A stretch of DNA of 64,000 nucleotides from Agreia sp. Leaf283 (GTDB lineage: Bacteria > Actinomycetota > Actinomycetes > Actinomycetales > Microbacteriaceae): contig NZ_LMNF01000004.1 of the NCBI RefSeq assembly GCF_001422485.1, positions 310,001 through 374,000 on the forward strand, given 5' to 3'. Made by a program: the position numbers and the translations under genes. The stretch's first letter is position 1, and each line of letters starts with the position of its first letter. Shown here piece by piece: positions 32,632-40,363 of the stretch. The notes beneath the pieces were generated by a model. That model did not search any database and was not told where the DNA came from. It saw nothing but the letters and a program-made list of their open reading frames with translations.

Positions 32632-33522
32632 ATGACCGACGCCCGAGACGAAGTGCGCGAGTTCCTCAGCTCGCGTCGCGCGCGCATCACGCCCGAGCAG
32701 GCCGGCCTCCCCGTCTACGGAGGCAACCGTCGGGTCAGCGGACTACGCCGCGAAGAGGTCGCCATGCTCACCGGGGTCTCGGTCGACTACTACGTGCGCC
32801 TCGAGCGCGGAAATCTCGCCGGCGCATCCGAAAGCGTTCTCGACTCGCTGGCCCGCACCCTGCAACTCGACGACGCCGAGCGCGACCACCTCTTCGACCT
32901 GGCCCGCAATGCCGGACCGTCGCGCAAGCCCCGCGCGGTGCCGGCCGAGGTGCGACCCGCCGTGCGGCAGGTGCTCGACGCGATGGCGGATGCCCCGGCC
33001 TGGGTCCGCAACGGACGTCACGACATCCTGGCCGCCAACCGCATGGGCCGCGCGCTCTACGCGCCGGTGTTCGACGACCCGCATCGGCCGGTGAACACCA
33101 CGCGCTTCACCTACCTGAACCCGGCGGCGAAGGAGTTCTGGCGCGACTACGACAAGATCACCTTCGACGCCGCCGCGATGCTGCGCCTCGAGGCGGGGCG
33201 CGCCCCGCACGACGAGGCGCTCATCCGACTGATCGGCGAACTGTCGACGCAGAGCGAGCTGTTCCGGCAGCGCTGGGCGTCGCGCGACGTCATGTACCAC
33301 CGCAGCGGAGTGAAGCGCCTGCACCACCCGATCGTCGGCGACCTCGACCTCAACTTCGAGTCGATGGAGCTGCCCAGCGAACCCGGCCTGGTCATGAACG
33401 TCTACACGGCCCCGGCGGGCTCGCCCACCGCCGAGCGCCTCACGCTGCTGGCCTCGTGGGCGGCGACGCAGGATGCGACGGACGCGTCGGCTGTCGACGC
33501 CACAATTCATCCCTTCGGATGA
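32632..33522 (+). CDS. XRE-family regulator with MmyB-like ligand-binding domain
   Basis: 296-aa paralogue of the regulators near 1.9 and 56.3 kb. Helix-turn-helix at residues 8-75: SSRRARITPEQAGLP, VSGLRREEVAMLTGVSVDYY and VRLERGNLAGASESVLDSLA. The MmyB-like domain has the conserved DAPAWVRNGRHDILAANRMGRALYAP, NTTRFTYLNPAAKEFW, GVKRLHHPIVGDLDL and LVMNVYTAPAGSPTAERL stretches. It converges on the alcohol dehydrogenase gene. The target could be the neighbouring dehydrogenase or the upstream cupin; this is inference. Confidence 0.88.
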   Translation: MTDARDEVREFLSSRRARITPEQAGLPVYGGNRRVSGLRREEVAMLTGVSVDYYVRLERGNLAGASESVLDSLARTLQLDDAERDHLFDLARNAGPSRKPRAVPAEVRPAVRQVLDAMADAPAWVRNGRHDILAANRMGRALYAPVFDDPHRPVNTTRFTYLNPAAKEFWRDYDKITFDAAAMLRLEAGRAPHDEALIRLIGELSTQSELFRQRWASRDVMYHRSGVKRLHHPIVGDLDLNFESMELPSEPGLVMNVYTAPAGSPTAERLTLLASWAATQDATDASAVDATIHPFG

Positions 33523-33680
33523 GTTCTCGGGAGGTCCTTGTCCTCCGTGTGGATAACACTGGAAGACGTCGGAACGAACGGCATCGGAAACGCTTGTCGT
33601 CGGTGATGCGCGGCTCCTAGCGTCTAGCTCTGTCGGCACGTGACGAGCTTCGTTCTTCTGACCTATCCGTCGTCAGCGTA

Positions 33681-33727
33681 CGTCGGGTGCTGCCACTTCG
33701 GGTTAACCGAACCGGCAACACCCGACG
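33681..33727. terminator. Hairpin between convergent genes
   Basis: 9-bp perfect arms CGTCGGGTG / CACCCGACG with an inner GGTTAACC palindrome in the loop, between the regulator (plus) and the alcohol dehydrogenase (minus). Candidate bidirectional terminator. Confidence 0.5.
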
Positions 33728-33802
33728 CGCGGGTGGCGCTACGTGGCAACTCGCGAGGTGAGCAGGGTGCGTGACGTCACTCCTTGCGCGAAATGGTTGC
33801 CA

Positions 33803-34852
33803 TCAGAACGTCACCATGACTTTGAGCGCCTCACGGGCATCCATCGCGGCGTAGCCGGCGGGCACCTCGTCGATCGCCACCCGGCGGTCGAAGACGCGGC
33901 CCGGGTCGATCTCGCCGTTCAGAACCTGTTGGATGGCGGGCTCGAGGTAGGCGCGAACGGGGGCGGGGCCGCCGGTGAGCGTGGCGTTCTTGCCGAACAG
34001 CGAGCCGAAGCCCACGGGCGCCTCCTCGTACTGCGGAACGCCGACGCGCGAGATGATGCCACCGGGGCGCACGATTCCGTACGCCTGCTCGTAGGCGGGC
34101 ATGTGACCGACGGCCTCGAGCACGATGTGGCTGCCCTCGCCGTTCGTCAGCTGCATGACCTTCGCGATGCCCTCTTCGCCGCGCTCGGCGACGACGTCGG
34201 TGGCTCCGAACTCGATGCCGAGGTCGGTGCGCGAGGTGTGCCGGCCCATGAGGATGATGCGCTCGGCGCCCAGCTGCCGTGAGGCGAGAACGGCCGAGAG
34301 CCCGACGGCCCCGTCGCCGATCACGGTCACGGTCTTGCCCGCCTCGACACGGCCCATGTGTGCGGCGTGGTATCCGGTGAGGTAGACATCGGAGAGGGAG
34401 AGGAGCGAGGCAAGCAGGGCCTCGTCGGCGGTCGACGCATCCGCCCCTGCAACCTTCACGAGGCTGCCGTCGGCCTGCGGAACCCGGGCCAGCTCGGCCT
34501 GCAGTCCGGCGGTCTCGGCGGTGGCGTAGAAACCGCCGTGCACGCACGAGGTCTGCACGCCGTCGCGGCAGAATGCGCAGGTGTTGTCCTGGAAGGCGAA
34601 GGGCGCCACGACGAAGTCGCCGACCTTGACGAGTGCGACGGCCGAGCCGAGCTCCTCGACGATGCCGATCATCTCGTGGCCCATCGACTGGCCGCGCTCG
34701 GAGGCGGGCATGGAGTGATAGGGGTGCAGGTCCGATCCGCAGATGCAGGCTCTGACCACGCGAACGATGGCGTCGGTCGGCTGCTGGATGACGGGATCTG
34801 CGACGGTCTCGATGCGAACGTCGCCCGCTCCGTACATGAATGTGGCCTTCAT
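33803..34852 (-). CDS. Zinc-dependent alcohol dehydrogenase family protein
   Basis: 349-aa medium-chain dehydrogenase. Catalytic zinc ligands in CGSDLHPYH and GHEMIGIVEE; structural zinc site residues in NTCAFCRDGVQTSC; and the NAD(P)-binding Rossmann motif TVIGDGAVGLSAVLAS. Normal length. It oxidises an alcohol or reduces an aldehyde; the substrate is not apparent. It is divergent from a cupin gene with a 148-bp shared promoter region. Confidence 0.9.
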   Translation of the reverse strand: MKATFMYGAGDVRIETVADPVIQQPTDAIVRVVRACICGSDLHPYHSMPASERGQSMGHEMIGIVEELGSAVALVKVGDFVVAPFAFQDNTCAFCRDGVQTSCVHGGFYATAETAGLQAELARVPQADGSLVKVAGADASTADEALLASLLSLSDVYLTGYHAAHMGRVEAGKTVTVIGDGAVGLSAVLASRQLGAERIILMGRHTSRTDLGIEFGATDVVAERGEEGIAKVMQLTNGEGSHIVLEAVGHMPAYEQAYGIVRPGGIISRVGVPQYEEAPVGFGSLFGKNATLTGGPAPVRAYLEPAIQQVLNGEIDPGRVFDRRVAIDEVPAGYAAMDAREALKVMVTF

Positions 34853-35000
34853 GGGGCTCCTTCTGATCGGGGTCTGGGGGAGGCCCGGCGTCGGGCCCGA
34901 ATACAGTCAACTCCTCGTTGTCTCGTGCGCGGGAGGGTCTGGTGAAACGGGTAATGGCAGACCCTCCCGCCCCGCATCCGGCCGGCGTAGCGTCGCCGAC

Positions 35001-35405
35001 ATGCAGATCGAACCCCAGAAGCCCAGCGTCAAGAATCCGCCCGAGCAGTTCGCCGGAGACGTGTGGCTCGACGTCGTCGCAGCACCGCACACCGACGACC
35101 AGCGGATGACCGTGGCGATCGTGAAGTTCGCCCCCGGTGCGCGAACGGCGTGGCATTCGCATGCCCGCGGACAGTACCTGCGCGTGACCCAGGGAATCGC
35201 ACGCTTCGGCGACCGCGCGGGGAACATCCATGAGGTGCACCCCGGGCAGACGATCTACACGCCGCCGGGTGAGGAGCACTTCCACGCGTCATCGGGCGAC
35301 ACGTTCATGGAGCACATCGCGATGCTCGAGGCCGGCGACGACCCGGTAACCACGACGACGTGGCTAGAGCACATCACGGATGCGGAGTTCAACGGCACGA
35401 AGTAG
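35001..35405 (+). CDS. Cupin domain protein (carboxymuconolactone-type cupin)
   Basis: 134 aa from the ATG at 35001; the longer in-frame ORF overlaps the divergent dehydrogenase. Cupin motif 1 is ARTAWHSHARGQYLRVTQG and motif 2 GQTIYTPPGEEHFHASSG. This small (R)-cupin type (MQIEPQKPSVKNPPEQFAGDV) often accompanies aldo-keto/alcohol dehydrogenases, which fits the divergent zinc dehydrogenase here. Role unknown. A covarying hairpin repeat begins 5 bp after its stop. Confidence 0.85.
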   Translation: MQIEPQKPSVKNPPEQFAGDVWLDVVAAPHTDDQRMTVAIVKFAPGARTAWHSHARGQYLRVTQGIARFGDRAGNIHEVHPGQTIYTPPGEEHFHASSGDTFMEHIAMLEAGDDPVTTTTWLEHITDAEFNGTK

Positions 35406-35409
35406 TCAA

Positions 35410-35479
35410 GTATCCGCGCCCTTTCGGTGCATCCGCTGCCGGACGACCGGGCGCGGATGAGCCGAACAAGCGCGGATAC
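35410..35479. repeat. Covarying intergenic hairpin repeat, copy A
   Basis: Outer stem GTATCCGCG / CGCGGATAC and inner stem CATCCGC (35430-35436) / GCGGATG (35453-35459). It aligns over its whole length with 38615-38682. It lies between the convergent ends of the cupin gene and mesD, so it likely terminates both. Confidence 0.75.
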
Positions 35480-35490
35480 GCGTCGCGCCC

Positions 35491-36522
35491 CTAGCTTGAG
35501 GTGAGCTCTGCGCGGAGGATGTCGGCGCCCGCCGCCAGCGCACTCATCTTGCCCAGAGCCACGTCCCTCGCCAGCGGTGCCATTCCGCAGTTCGTGCTGG
35601 GAATGAGCTTGTCCGCATCGACGAACGCGAGAGCCTTGCGCAGGGTGTCGGCGACCTCTTCGGGGGTTTCGACCTCCGAGCTCGCCACGTCGATCGCTCC
35701 GAGCATGACCTTCTTGCCGCGGATGAGCTCGATGAGGTCCATCGGCACGTGGGAGTGCTGGCATTCCAGCGAGACGATGTCGATCGACGACTGCTGCAGC
35801 AGCGGAAACGACTTCTCGTACTGTCGCCATTCGGCGCCGAGGGTCGCTTTCCAGTCGTTGTTCGCCTTGATGCCGTAGCCGTAACAGATGTGCACGGCCG
35901 TCTGTACGCGCAGTCCCTCGGCTGCTCTCTCCAGCGTGGCCACACCCCAGTCCTGAACCTCGTCGTGGAAGACGTTGAAGGCGGGCTCGTCGAATTGGAT
36001 GATGTCGACTCCTGCCGCCTCGAGTTCTTTCGCCTCCTCGTTGAGGATCGTCGCGAACTCCCACGCCAGCTTCTCTCGGCTCCTGTAGTGGCGGTCGTAG
36101 AGGGTGTCGATCATGGTCATCGGGCCGGGAAGAGCCCACTTGATCGGCTGATCGGTCTGCTGGCGGAGGAAGCGGGCATCGTCGACGAACACCGGCTTCT
36201 CGCGGCTCACCGCCCCGACGACGGTGGGCACGCTGGCGTCGTAACGGTCGCGGATCCTCACCGTCTCGCGCTGGGAGAAGTCGACGCCACTCAGGTGTTC
36301 GATGAACGTCGTCACGAAGTGCTGGCGGGTCTGCTCGCCGTCGCTGACGATGTCGATGCCGCGCCGGAGCTGCTCGTGGAGTGCGACGTTCAGCGCATCT
36401 TGTTTGCCCTCGACCAGGCGGTCGCCCTGCAATGTCCAGGGAGACCAGAGGGTCTCCGGCTCAGCGAGCCAGGACGGCTTGGGGAGGCTGCCGGCGATCG
36501 TCGTGGGGAGGAGAGTGTTCAT
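35491..36522 (-). CDS. mesD: Folate-independent methionine synthase, core-MetE type (MesD)
   Basis: 343 aa from the ATG at 36522; an alternative ATG at 36546 overlaps the mesX stop (ATGA) and would add 8 residues. It is a single MetE C-terminal-type barrel lacking the folate-binding half. The zinc ligands are His211 and Cys213 (HICYG), Glu253 (LECQHS) and Cys312 (NCGM); the substrate-binding IQFDEP is present. Standalone core MetE next to a DUF1852 protein is the arrangement of MesD with MesX, shown to make methionine without folate and needing oxygen. Gene order and length fit well. The LysR gene upstream is its likely regulator. Confidence 0.83.
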   Translation of the reverse strand: MNTLLPTTIAGSLPKPSWLAEPETLWSPWTLQGDRLVEGKQDALNVALHEQLRRGIDIVSDGEQTRQHFVTTFIEHLSGVDFSQRETVRIRDRYDASVPTVVGAVSREKPVFVDDARFLRQQTDQPIKWALPGPMTMIDTLYDRHYRSREKLAWEFATILNEEAKELEAAGVDIIQFDEPAFNVFHDEVQDWGVATLERAAEGLRVQTAVHICYGYGIKANNDWKATLGAEWRQYEKSFPLLQQSSIDIVSLECQHSHVPMDLIELIRGKKVMLGAIDVASSEVETPEEVADTLRKALAFVDADKLIPSTNCGMAPLARDVALGKMSALAAGADILRAELTSS

Positions 36523-36542
36523 GGTCGTCGATTCGTCGTGGG

Positions 36543-37535
36543 TCATCGGGCGGGTGCGGGGTAGTTGGCGGCCCAGTGCTGCAGCACGCGTCCGTGCGGC
36601 TTCACGAAGTGCTCTTCGGTGAACCTGCCCTGCGTGACCGCGAGACGACTGCGCTCCTCGCGGTCGTAGTCGATCTCGGTGCGGGAGTAGTCCTGCTGAT
36701 CGAGCGTCGGCCTGTAGATGCTCGCCGCGGAGGAGTTCGCGTTGTAGATCTCGGGTCGATAGATCTTCTGGAACGTCTCCATCGTGCTGATCGTGCCGAT
36801 CAGCTGTAGAGCCGAGTAGTCGTTGAGCAGGTCGCCGCGGAAGTAGAACGCGAGCGGCGCCACGCTGCCCGGCGGCATGAAGTAGCGAACCGTCAGTCCC
36901 ATGCGACCGAAGTAGTCGTCGGTCAGCGAGTAGTCGTTCTGCTGGTACTCGACGCCGAGGATCGGGTGGTGATTCTCGAGCCGGCGGTAGGTCTTGCTGG
37001 TCGAGACGCTGATGCAGATGACGGGCGGCTTGGGGAAGCGCTCCTGATAGGCGGCCGAGTCGAGAAAGTGCTGGAACAGCTTGCCGTGCAGGGTGCCGAA
37101 CTCGTCGGGCAGGGTGAACTCCGTGGCGCCCTCGTTGGCCGCAGGCAGGAGCACGCTGAAGTCGAAGTCGCGCAGGTACGACGAGAAGTTGTTGCCGACG
37201 ATGCCCTGGTGACGAACGCCGGTCTGTTGGTCGTTCACGTGGATGTCGAGCACCTCGAGCAGCGGGAACTCCCGGAACTCGCCTCCGTCGGTGAACTGCA
37301 ACTCGACAGTCACGATCTCGAGCTCGACGATGTAGCGGTCTGCCGTGGGGTTGTCCCAGTGCGCGAGGTCGTTGAATCGGCGGTTGATCATCGTCAGAGC
37401 GTTGCGCAGGTTCTGCTGGCGGTGCTCGCCTCGGGCCAGATTGGCGAAGTTGGTCGTGGCCCGGGATTCCTCCGACGGCGTGTAGTCCTCGTCGAAGGGC
37501 GCGGTGGAGATGCTGAACGTGAACTCGTTCGCCAT
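36543..37535 (-). CDS. mesX: DUF1852 protein, MesX partner of MesD
   Basis: 330-aa soluble protein starting MANEFTFSISTAPFDEDYTPSEESRATTNFANLARG-like (key residues only), the hallmark of DUF1852. Other conserved stretches are RRFNDLAHWDNP, YLRDFDFSVLLPA and FMPPGSVAPLAFYFRGDLLND. Its stop overlaps an in-frame ATG of mesD, so the two are coupled. MesX is required with MesD for methionine synthesis in bacteria tested so far, perhaps to supply or process the methyl donor; its chemistry is unknown. Confidence 0.83.
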   Translation of the reverse strand: MANEFTFSISTAPFDEDYTPSEESRATTNFANLARGEHRQQNLRNALTMINRRFNDLAHWDNPTADRYIVELEIVTVELQFTDGGEFREFPLLEVLDIHVNDQQTGVRHQGIVGNNFSSYLRDFDFSVLLPAANEGATEFTLPDEFGTLHGKLFQHFLDSAAYQERFPKPPVICISVSTSKTYRRLENHHPILGVEYQQNDYSLTDDYFGRMGLTVRYFMPPGSVAPLAFYFRGDLLNDYSALQLIGTISTMETFQKIYRPEIYNANSSAASIYRPTLDQQDYSRTEIDYDREERSRLAVTQGRFTEEHFVKPHGRVLQHWAANYPAPAR

Positions 37536-37590
37536 GAGTGGCCAATCCAGTGGGGGTGATCGGCCTGGTCGGCCGTGTGGAAGTCGTTGT

Positions 37591-37611
37591 GTTCATCGTG
37601 CACGCGTGAAC
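37591..37611. promoter_or_regulatory. LysR-type operator between mesX and the LysR gene
   Basis: GTTCA-N11-TGAAC, a perfect 5-bp dyad with the T-N11-A form expected of LysR regulators, 56 bp upstream of mesX and 50 bp upstream of the LysR gene. The half-sites resemble MetR (TGAA/TTCA). Confidence 0.68.
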
Positions 37612-37660
37612 GGGCTATCGGGTAATTCAAGAGTTTTATGCTGCCCTATAGGCTCTCCCT

Positions 37661-38602
37661 ATGGCTCGACAAACAAGCGGCGTCACCCTCCAACAGCTCT
37701 ACTACTTCATCGAGGTCGCCGCAGAGGGGTCGATCACTGCGGCGGCCGAGATCCTGTTCGTAGCCCAGCCGACCATGTCGGCGGCGATGAAAGATCTCGA
37801 GACCAGGGTGGGCCGCTCGCTGCTCCTCCGTTCCGCCCGCGGTGTCTCGCTCACCACCGATGGTGCGGAGTTCCTCGGCTACGCCCGCCAGGTGGTCGAG
37901 CAGGTCGCGCTCCTCGAACAGCGCTACCTCGGTCGGCCGCCCCTTCGGCGGCTGCTCGGTGTGTCGACCCAGCACTACTCGTTCGCGGTCGACGCGTTCG
38001 TGCGCATGGTCAGGGGCACCGAGGCGTCTGAATACGAGTTCTCCCTGCGCGAGACGCGCACCTGGGACATCATCGAAGACGTGCGCACGCTCCGCAGCGA
38101 GCTGGGCATCCTGTATCGCAACGACTTCAACCGCAACGTCATCGACAAACTTCTGCGGGATTCCGGGTTGATCTTCCGTCCGCTCTTCCTCGCCGAGCCG
38201 CACATCTTCATCTCTCGCAAGAATCCCCTTGCCAAGAAGCGCCGCGCGACCCTCGCCGATCTCGCCGACCTGCCGCGGCTGACCTTCGACCAGGGCAACA
38301 ACAACTCCTTCTACTTCGCCGAGGAGATCCTGTCGACGCTATCGAGCAAGCGGGAGATCCGAGTGTCTGACCGTGCGACGATCTTCAATCTCATGATCGG
38401 ACTCAACGGCTACACGATCTCGACAGGCATCATCAGCGACGACCTCGACCCGGAGATCGTCGCCGTGCCGCTCGACGTCGACGAACAGATCGAGATCGGC
38501 TGGATCGGCCACTCCGCGATCCCTCTGACGGAACAGGGGCAGCGCTACCTCTCCGAGGTGCGGGCCGTCGTCGCCGACTTCGGCGTGGAGCTGGTCGGCT
38601 AG
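37661..38602 (+). CDS. LysR-family regulator, probable control of mesX-mesD
   Basis: 313 aa. The N-terminal winged helix is LQQLYYFIEVAAEGSITAAAEILFVAQPTMSAAMKDLETRVG, followed by RSARGVSLTTDGAEFL. The C-terminal periplasmic-binding-like effector domain spans residues 90-300 (LGVSTQHYSFAVDAFV, TFDQGNNNSFYF, LDVDEQIEIGWIGHS). It is divergent from mesX with a LysR-type site in between, so it most likely controls methionine synthesis in response to a sulfur amino acid or homocysteine; this is inference. Confidence 0.88.
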   Translation: MARQTSGVTLQQLYYFIEVAAEGSITAAAEILFVAQPTMSAAMKDLETRVGRSLLLRSARGVSLTTDGAEFLGYARQVVEQVALLEQRYLGRPPLRRLLGVSTQHYSFAVDAFVRMVRGTEASEYEFSLRETRTWDIIEDVRTLRSELGILYRNDFNRNVIDKLLRDSGLIFRPLFLAEPHIFISRKNPLAKKRRATLADLADLPRLTFDQGNNNSFYFAEEILSTLSSKREIRVSDRATIFNLMIGLNGYTISTGIISDDLDPEIVAVPLDVDEQIEIGWIGHSAIPLTEQGQRYLSEVRAVVADFGVELVG

Positions 38603-38614
38603 CTGGGCGGAACC

Positions 38615-38682
38615 CATCCGCACCCCGTCGGCGCATCGGCTGCCGGACGGCCGGGCGCCGATGAGCCAAGCCGGCGCGGATG
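38615..38682. repeat. Covarying intergenic hairpin repeat, copy B
   Basis: Outer stem CATCCGC / GCGGATG and inner stem CATCGGC (38634-38640) / GCCGATG (38657-38663). It lies between the convergent ends of the LysR gene and the GyrI-like gene. Compared with copy A, both arms of the inner stem and one pair of the outer stem have changed in a compensating way. Confidence 0.75.
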
Positions 38683-38683
38683 C

Positions 38684-39301
38684 TCACGGGAGCGCCGCGC
38701 GCACCGGCTGGCGCAGCACCGTCTTGAGCTTCTCGGGCCTGGTTCGACGGGCGTCGTTCAGGTAGATCTCGTGGTGCAGCCCGGCGAACGTCAGCCCGTT
38801 CTGCGGCATGTACTCGTCGTGCAGTCGCGCCAGGGTCGGGCCCTCCTCGTCGTACGACCCGACGTGCAGAATCTGGATGCTGCGCCCCTCGTCGAGCGTG
38901 ATCAGTCGCGTCAGCGACAGGGCCGGGTTGGGCTTCTTGACCGCCGAGGCCTCGATGGCGGCGGCCACGTCGTCGTCGGTGATCCACTCGGGCTGGTTGA
39001 TCAGCGCGGTCCACTGCCATGAGGTCTTGTCGCGCGAAACGAACGCGCTCGGATCGTCGGCGGTCCAGAGGGCCTCGAGCGGGGCGACCACGTAGTCGCG
39101 GCCCCGGGCCTTGCTTGCGAACTTCAGCGTGTACGAGGTGGAGAACAGCGCCTCGATGGCGGCCGCGTAGGCGGGAGCCGTGTTCGGGTCGCCGGCGCCC
39201 TCGACGGCGAGGTACTTCAGGGGCGGTACGACCACGTCGCTGAACGTCTTCGACGAGGGGGAGTAGAGGGCGGGGTGGTCCTTCTTCACGTCGTACTTCA
39301 T
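38684..39301 (-). CDS. GyrI-like small-molecule-binding protein
   Basis: 205-aa protein of the GyrI-like (SOUL/AraC effector-like) fold. Conserved parts are PPLKYLAVEGAGDPNTAPAYAAAIEALFSTSYTLKF, WQWTALINQPEWIT and IQILHVGSYDEEGPTLARLHDEYMPQNGL, then LHHEIYLNDARRTRPEKLKTVLRQPV. Normal length. Such proteins bind small ligands and some hydrolyse them; the ligand here is unknown. Its gene is divergent from the iron uptake operon, with a repeat copy in the intergenic region. Confidence 0.83.
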   Translation of the reverse strand: MKYDVKKDHPALYSPSSKTFSDVVVPPLKYLAVEGAGDPNTAPAYAAAIEALFSTSYTLKFASKARGRDYVVAPLEALWTADDPSAFVSRDKTSWQWTALINQPEWITDDDVAAAIEASAVKKPNPALSLTRLITLDEGRSIQILHVGSYDEEGPTLARLHDEYMPQNGLTFAGLHHEIYLNDARRTRPEKLKTVLRQPVRAALP

Positions 39302-39325
39302 ACCTCGGAGGGTAGTCGCGCGTCG

Positions 39326-39374
39326 GTGATCTCGATACGCCGGCTCCTTCGTCGCGCGGCTACTCGATCGGCGC
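39326..39374 (+). repeat. Intergenic repeat family 2, copy 2
   Basis: 49-bp copy matching 24666-24714 at 46 of 49 positions. A partial third unit (GCGCGGCTACTCGAT) follows at about 39389-39403. Confidence 0.72.
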
Positions 39375-39446
39375 GGTAGGGGTAGGTCGCGCGGCTACTC
39401 GATGGGGGCACAGGCGACAGATGTCGGCCAAAAAGGTTAGGGTTGG

Positions 39447-39465
39447 TGAGGTTAGGCGTTCCTAA
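39447..39465. promoter_or_regulatory. DtxR/IdeR-type iron box
   Basis: TGAGGTTAGGCGTTCCTAA matches the 19-bp DtxR consensus TTAGGTTAGGCTAACCTAA at 15 positions. It is 38 bp upstream of the siderophore ATPase gene, where it should block transcription when iron is plentiful. Confidence 0.82.
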
Positions 39466-39502
39466 CTTCGACTCATTCCACTCCACACCGCATTGGTTCT
39501 TC

Positions 39503-40363
39503 ATGCCCACCACACGCGCCCTCAGCGGCGAGCAACTGGTGCTGCGCTACGGCAACGACGCGGTGATCGACGGGGTATCCATGACGCTCGAACCGGGTCG
39601 CGTGACCGCGCTCGTCGGGCCGAACGGAAGCGGCAAGTCGACACTCCTGCGCTCGCTCGCCCGGCTGCATCCGGTCGGCGAGGGCGACGTGACCCTGGGA
39701 GCCCGCGACGGGCATCCGGAACGTGCCGTCTCGATGCTGAGCGCCCGCCAGTTCGCTCGCGAAGTGACCCTCTTCTCGCAGTCGCGGCCCGCGCCGCAGG
39801 GGCTCTCGGTAGCCGAGGTCGTGGCCTTCGGCCGCCATCCGTATCGCCGCGGATTCGCCGGGCTCTCGCCCGCCGACCGCACGGCCATCGACCGCGCACT
39901 GCGGGCCACGGGCGTGCTCGACATGAAGGACCGCCCGGTCGGCGAGCTCTCCGGTGGTGAGGTGCAGCGCGTCTGGCTCGCGGCCTGCATCGCGCAGGAG
40001 ACCGGCGTCGTGCTTCTCGACGAACCCACCAACCATCTCGACCTGCGCTATCAGATCGAGACCCTCGACCTCGTGCGAGACCTCGTCGACGACCACGGAG
40101 TGTCCGTGGGCGTCGTGCTGCACGACCTCGATCACGCGGCCCGCATCGCCGACACCCTCCTGCTCCTGTCGGCCGGGCGCATCCACGCCGCAGGCGACCC
40201 GCGCGAGGTGCTGACCACGCAGAACATCAGCGAGGTCTACGAGATCGCCGTCGAGGTCACGCTCGACGAACGCACGAACCGGCTGCGCATCGATCCCGTC
40301 GGCCGCCATGCGGCGCGCACCTCCTACCCAGCCCCGACCCCCACCCGAGAGGACCATTCATGA
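39503..40363 (+). CDS. Iron-siderophore ABC transporter ATP-binding protein (FecE/FepC type)
   Basis: 286 aa from the ATG at 39503; the 20-residue in-frame extension would begin within the iron box. Walker A GPNGSGKST, Q-loop FSQSRP, signature LSGGEVQRVWLA, Walker B VVLLDEPTNHLD and switch His VLHDLDHAA. It powers uptake of ferric siderophores with the downstream receptor and permease. Stop overlaps the receptor start (ATGA). Regulated by the iron box at 39447-39465. Confidence 0.9.
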   Translation: MPTTRALSGEQLVLRYGNDAVIDGVSMTLEPGRVTALVGPNGSGKSTLLRSLARLHPVGEGDVTLGARDGHPERAVSMLSARQFAREVTLFSQSRPAPQGLSVAEVVAFGRHPYRRGFAGLSPADRTAIDRALRATGVLDMKDRPVGELSGGEVQRVWLAACIAQETGVVLLDEPTNHLDLRYQIETLDLVRDLVDDHGVSVGVVLHDLDHAARIADTLLLLSAGRIHAAGDPREVLTTQNISEVYEIAVEVTLDERTNRLRIDPVGRHAARTSYPAPTPTREDHS

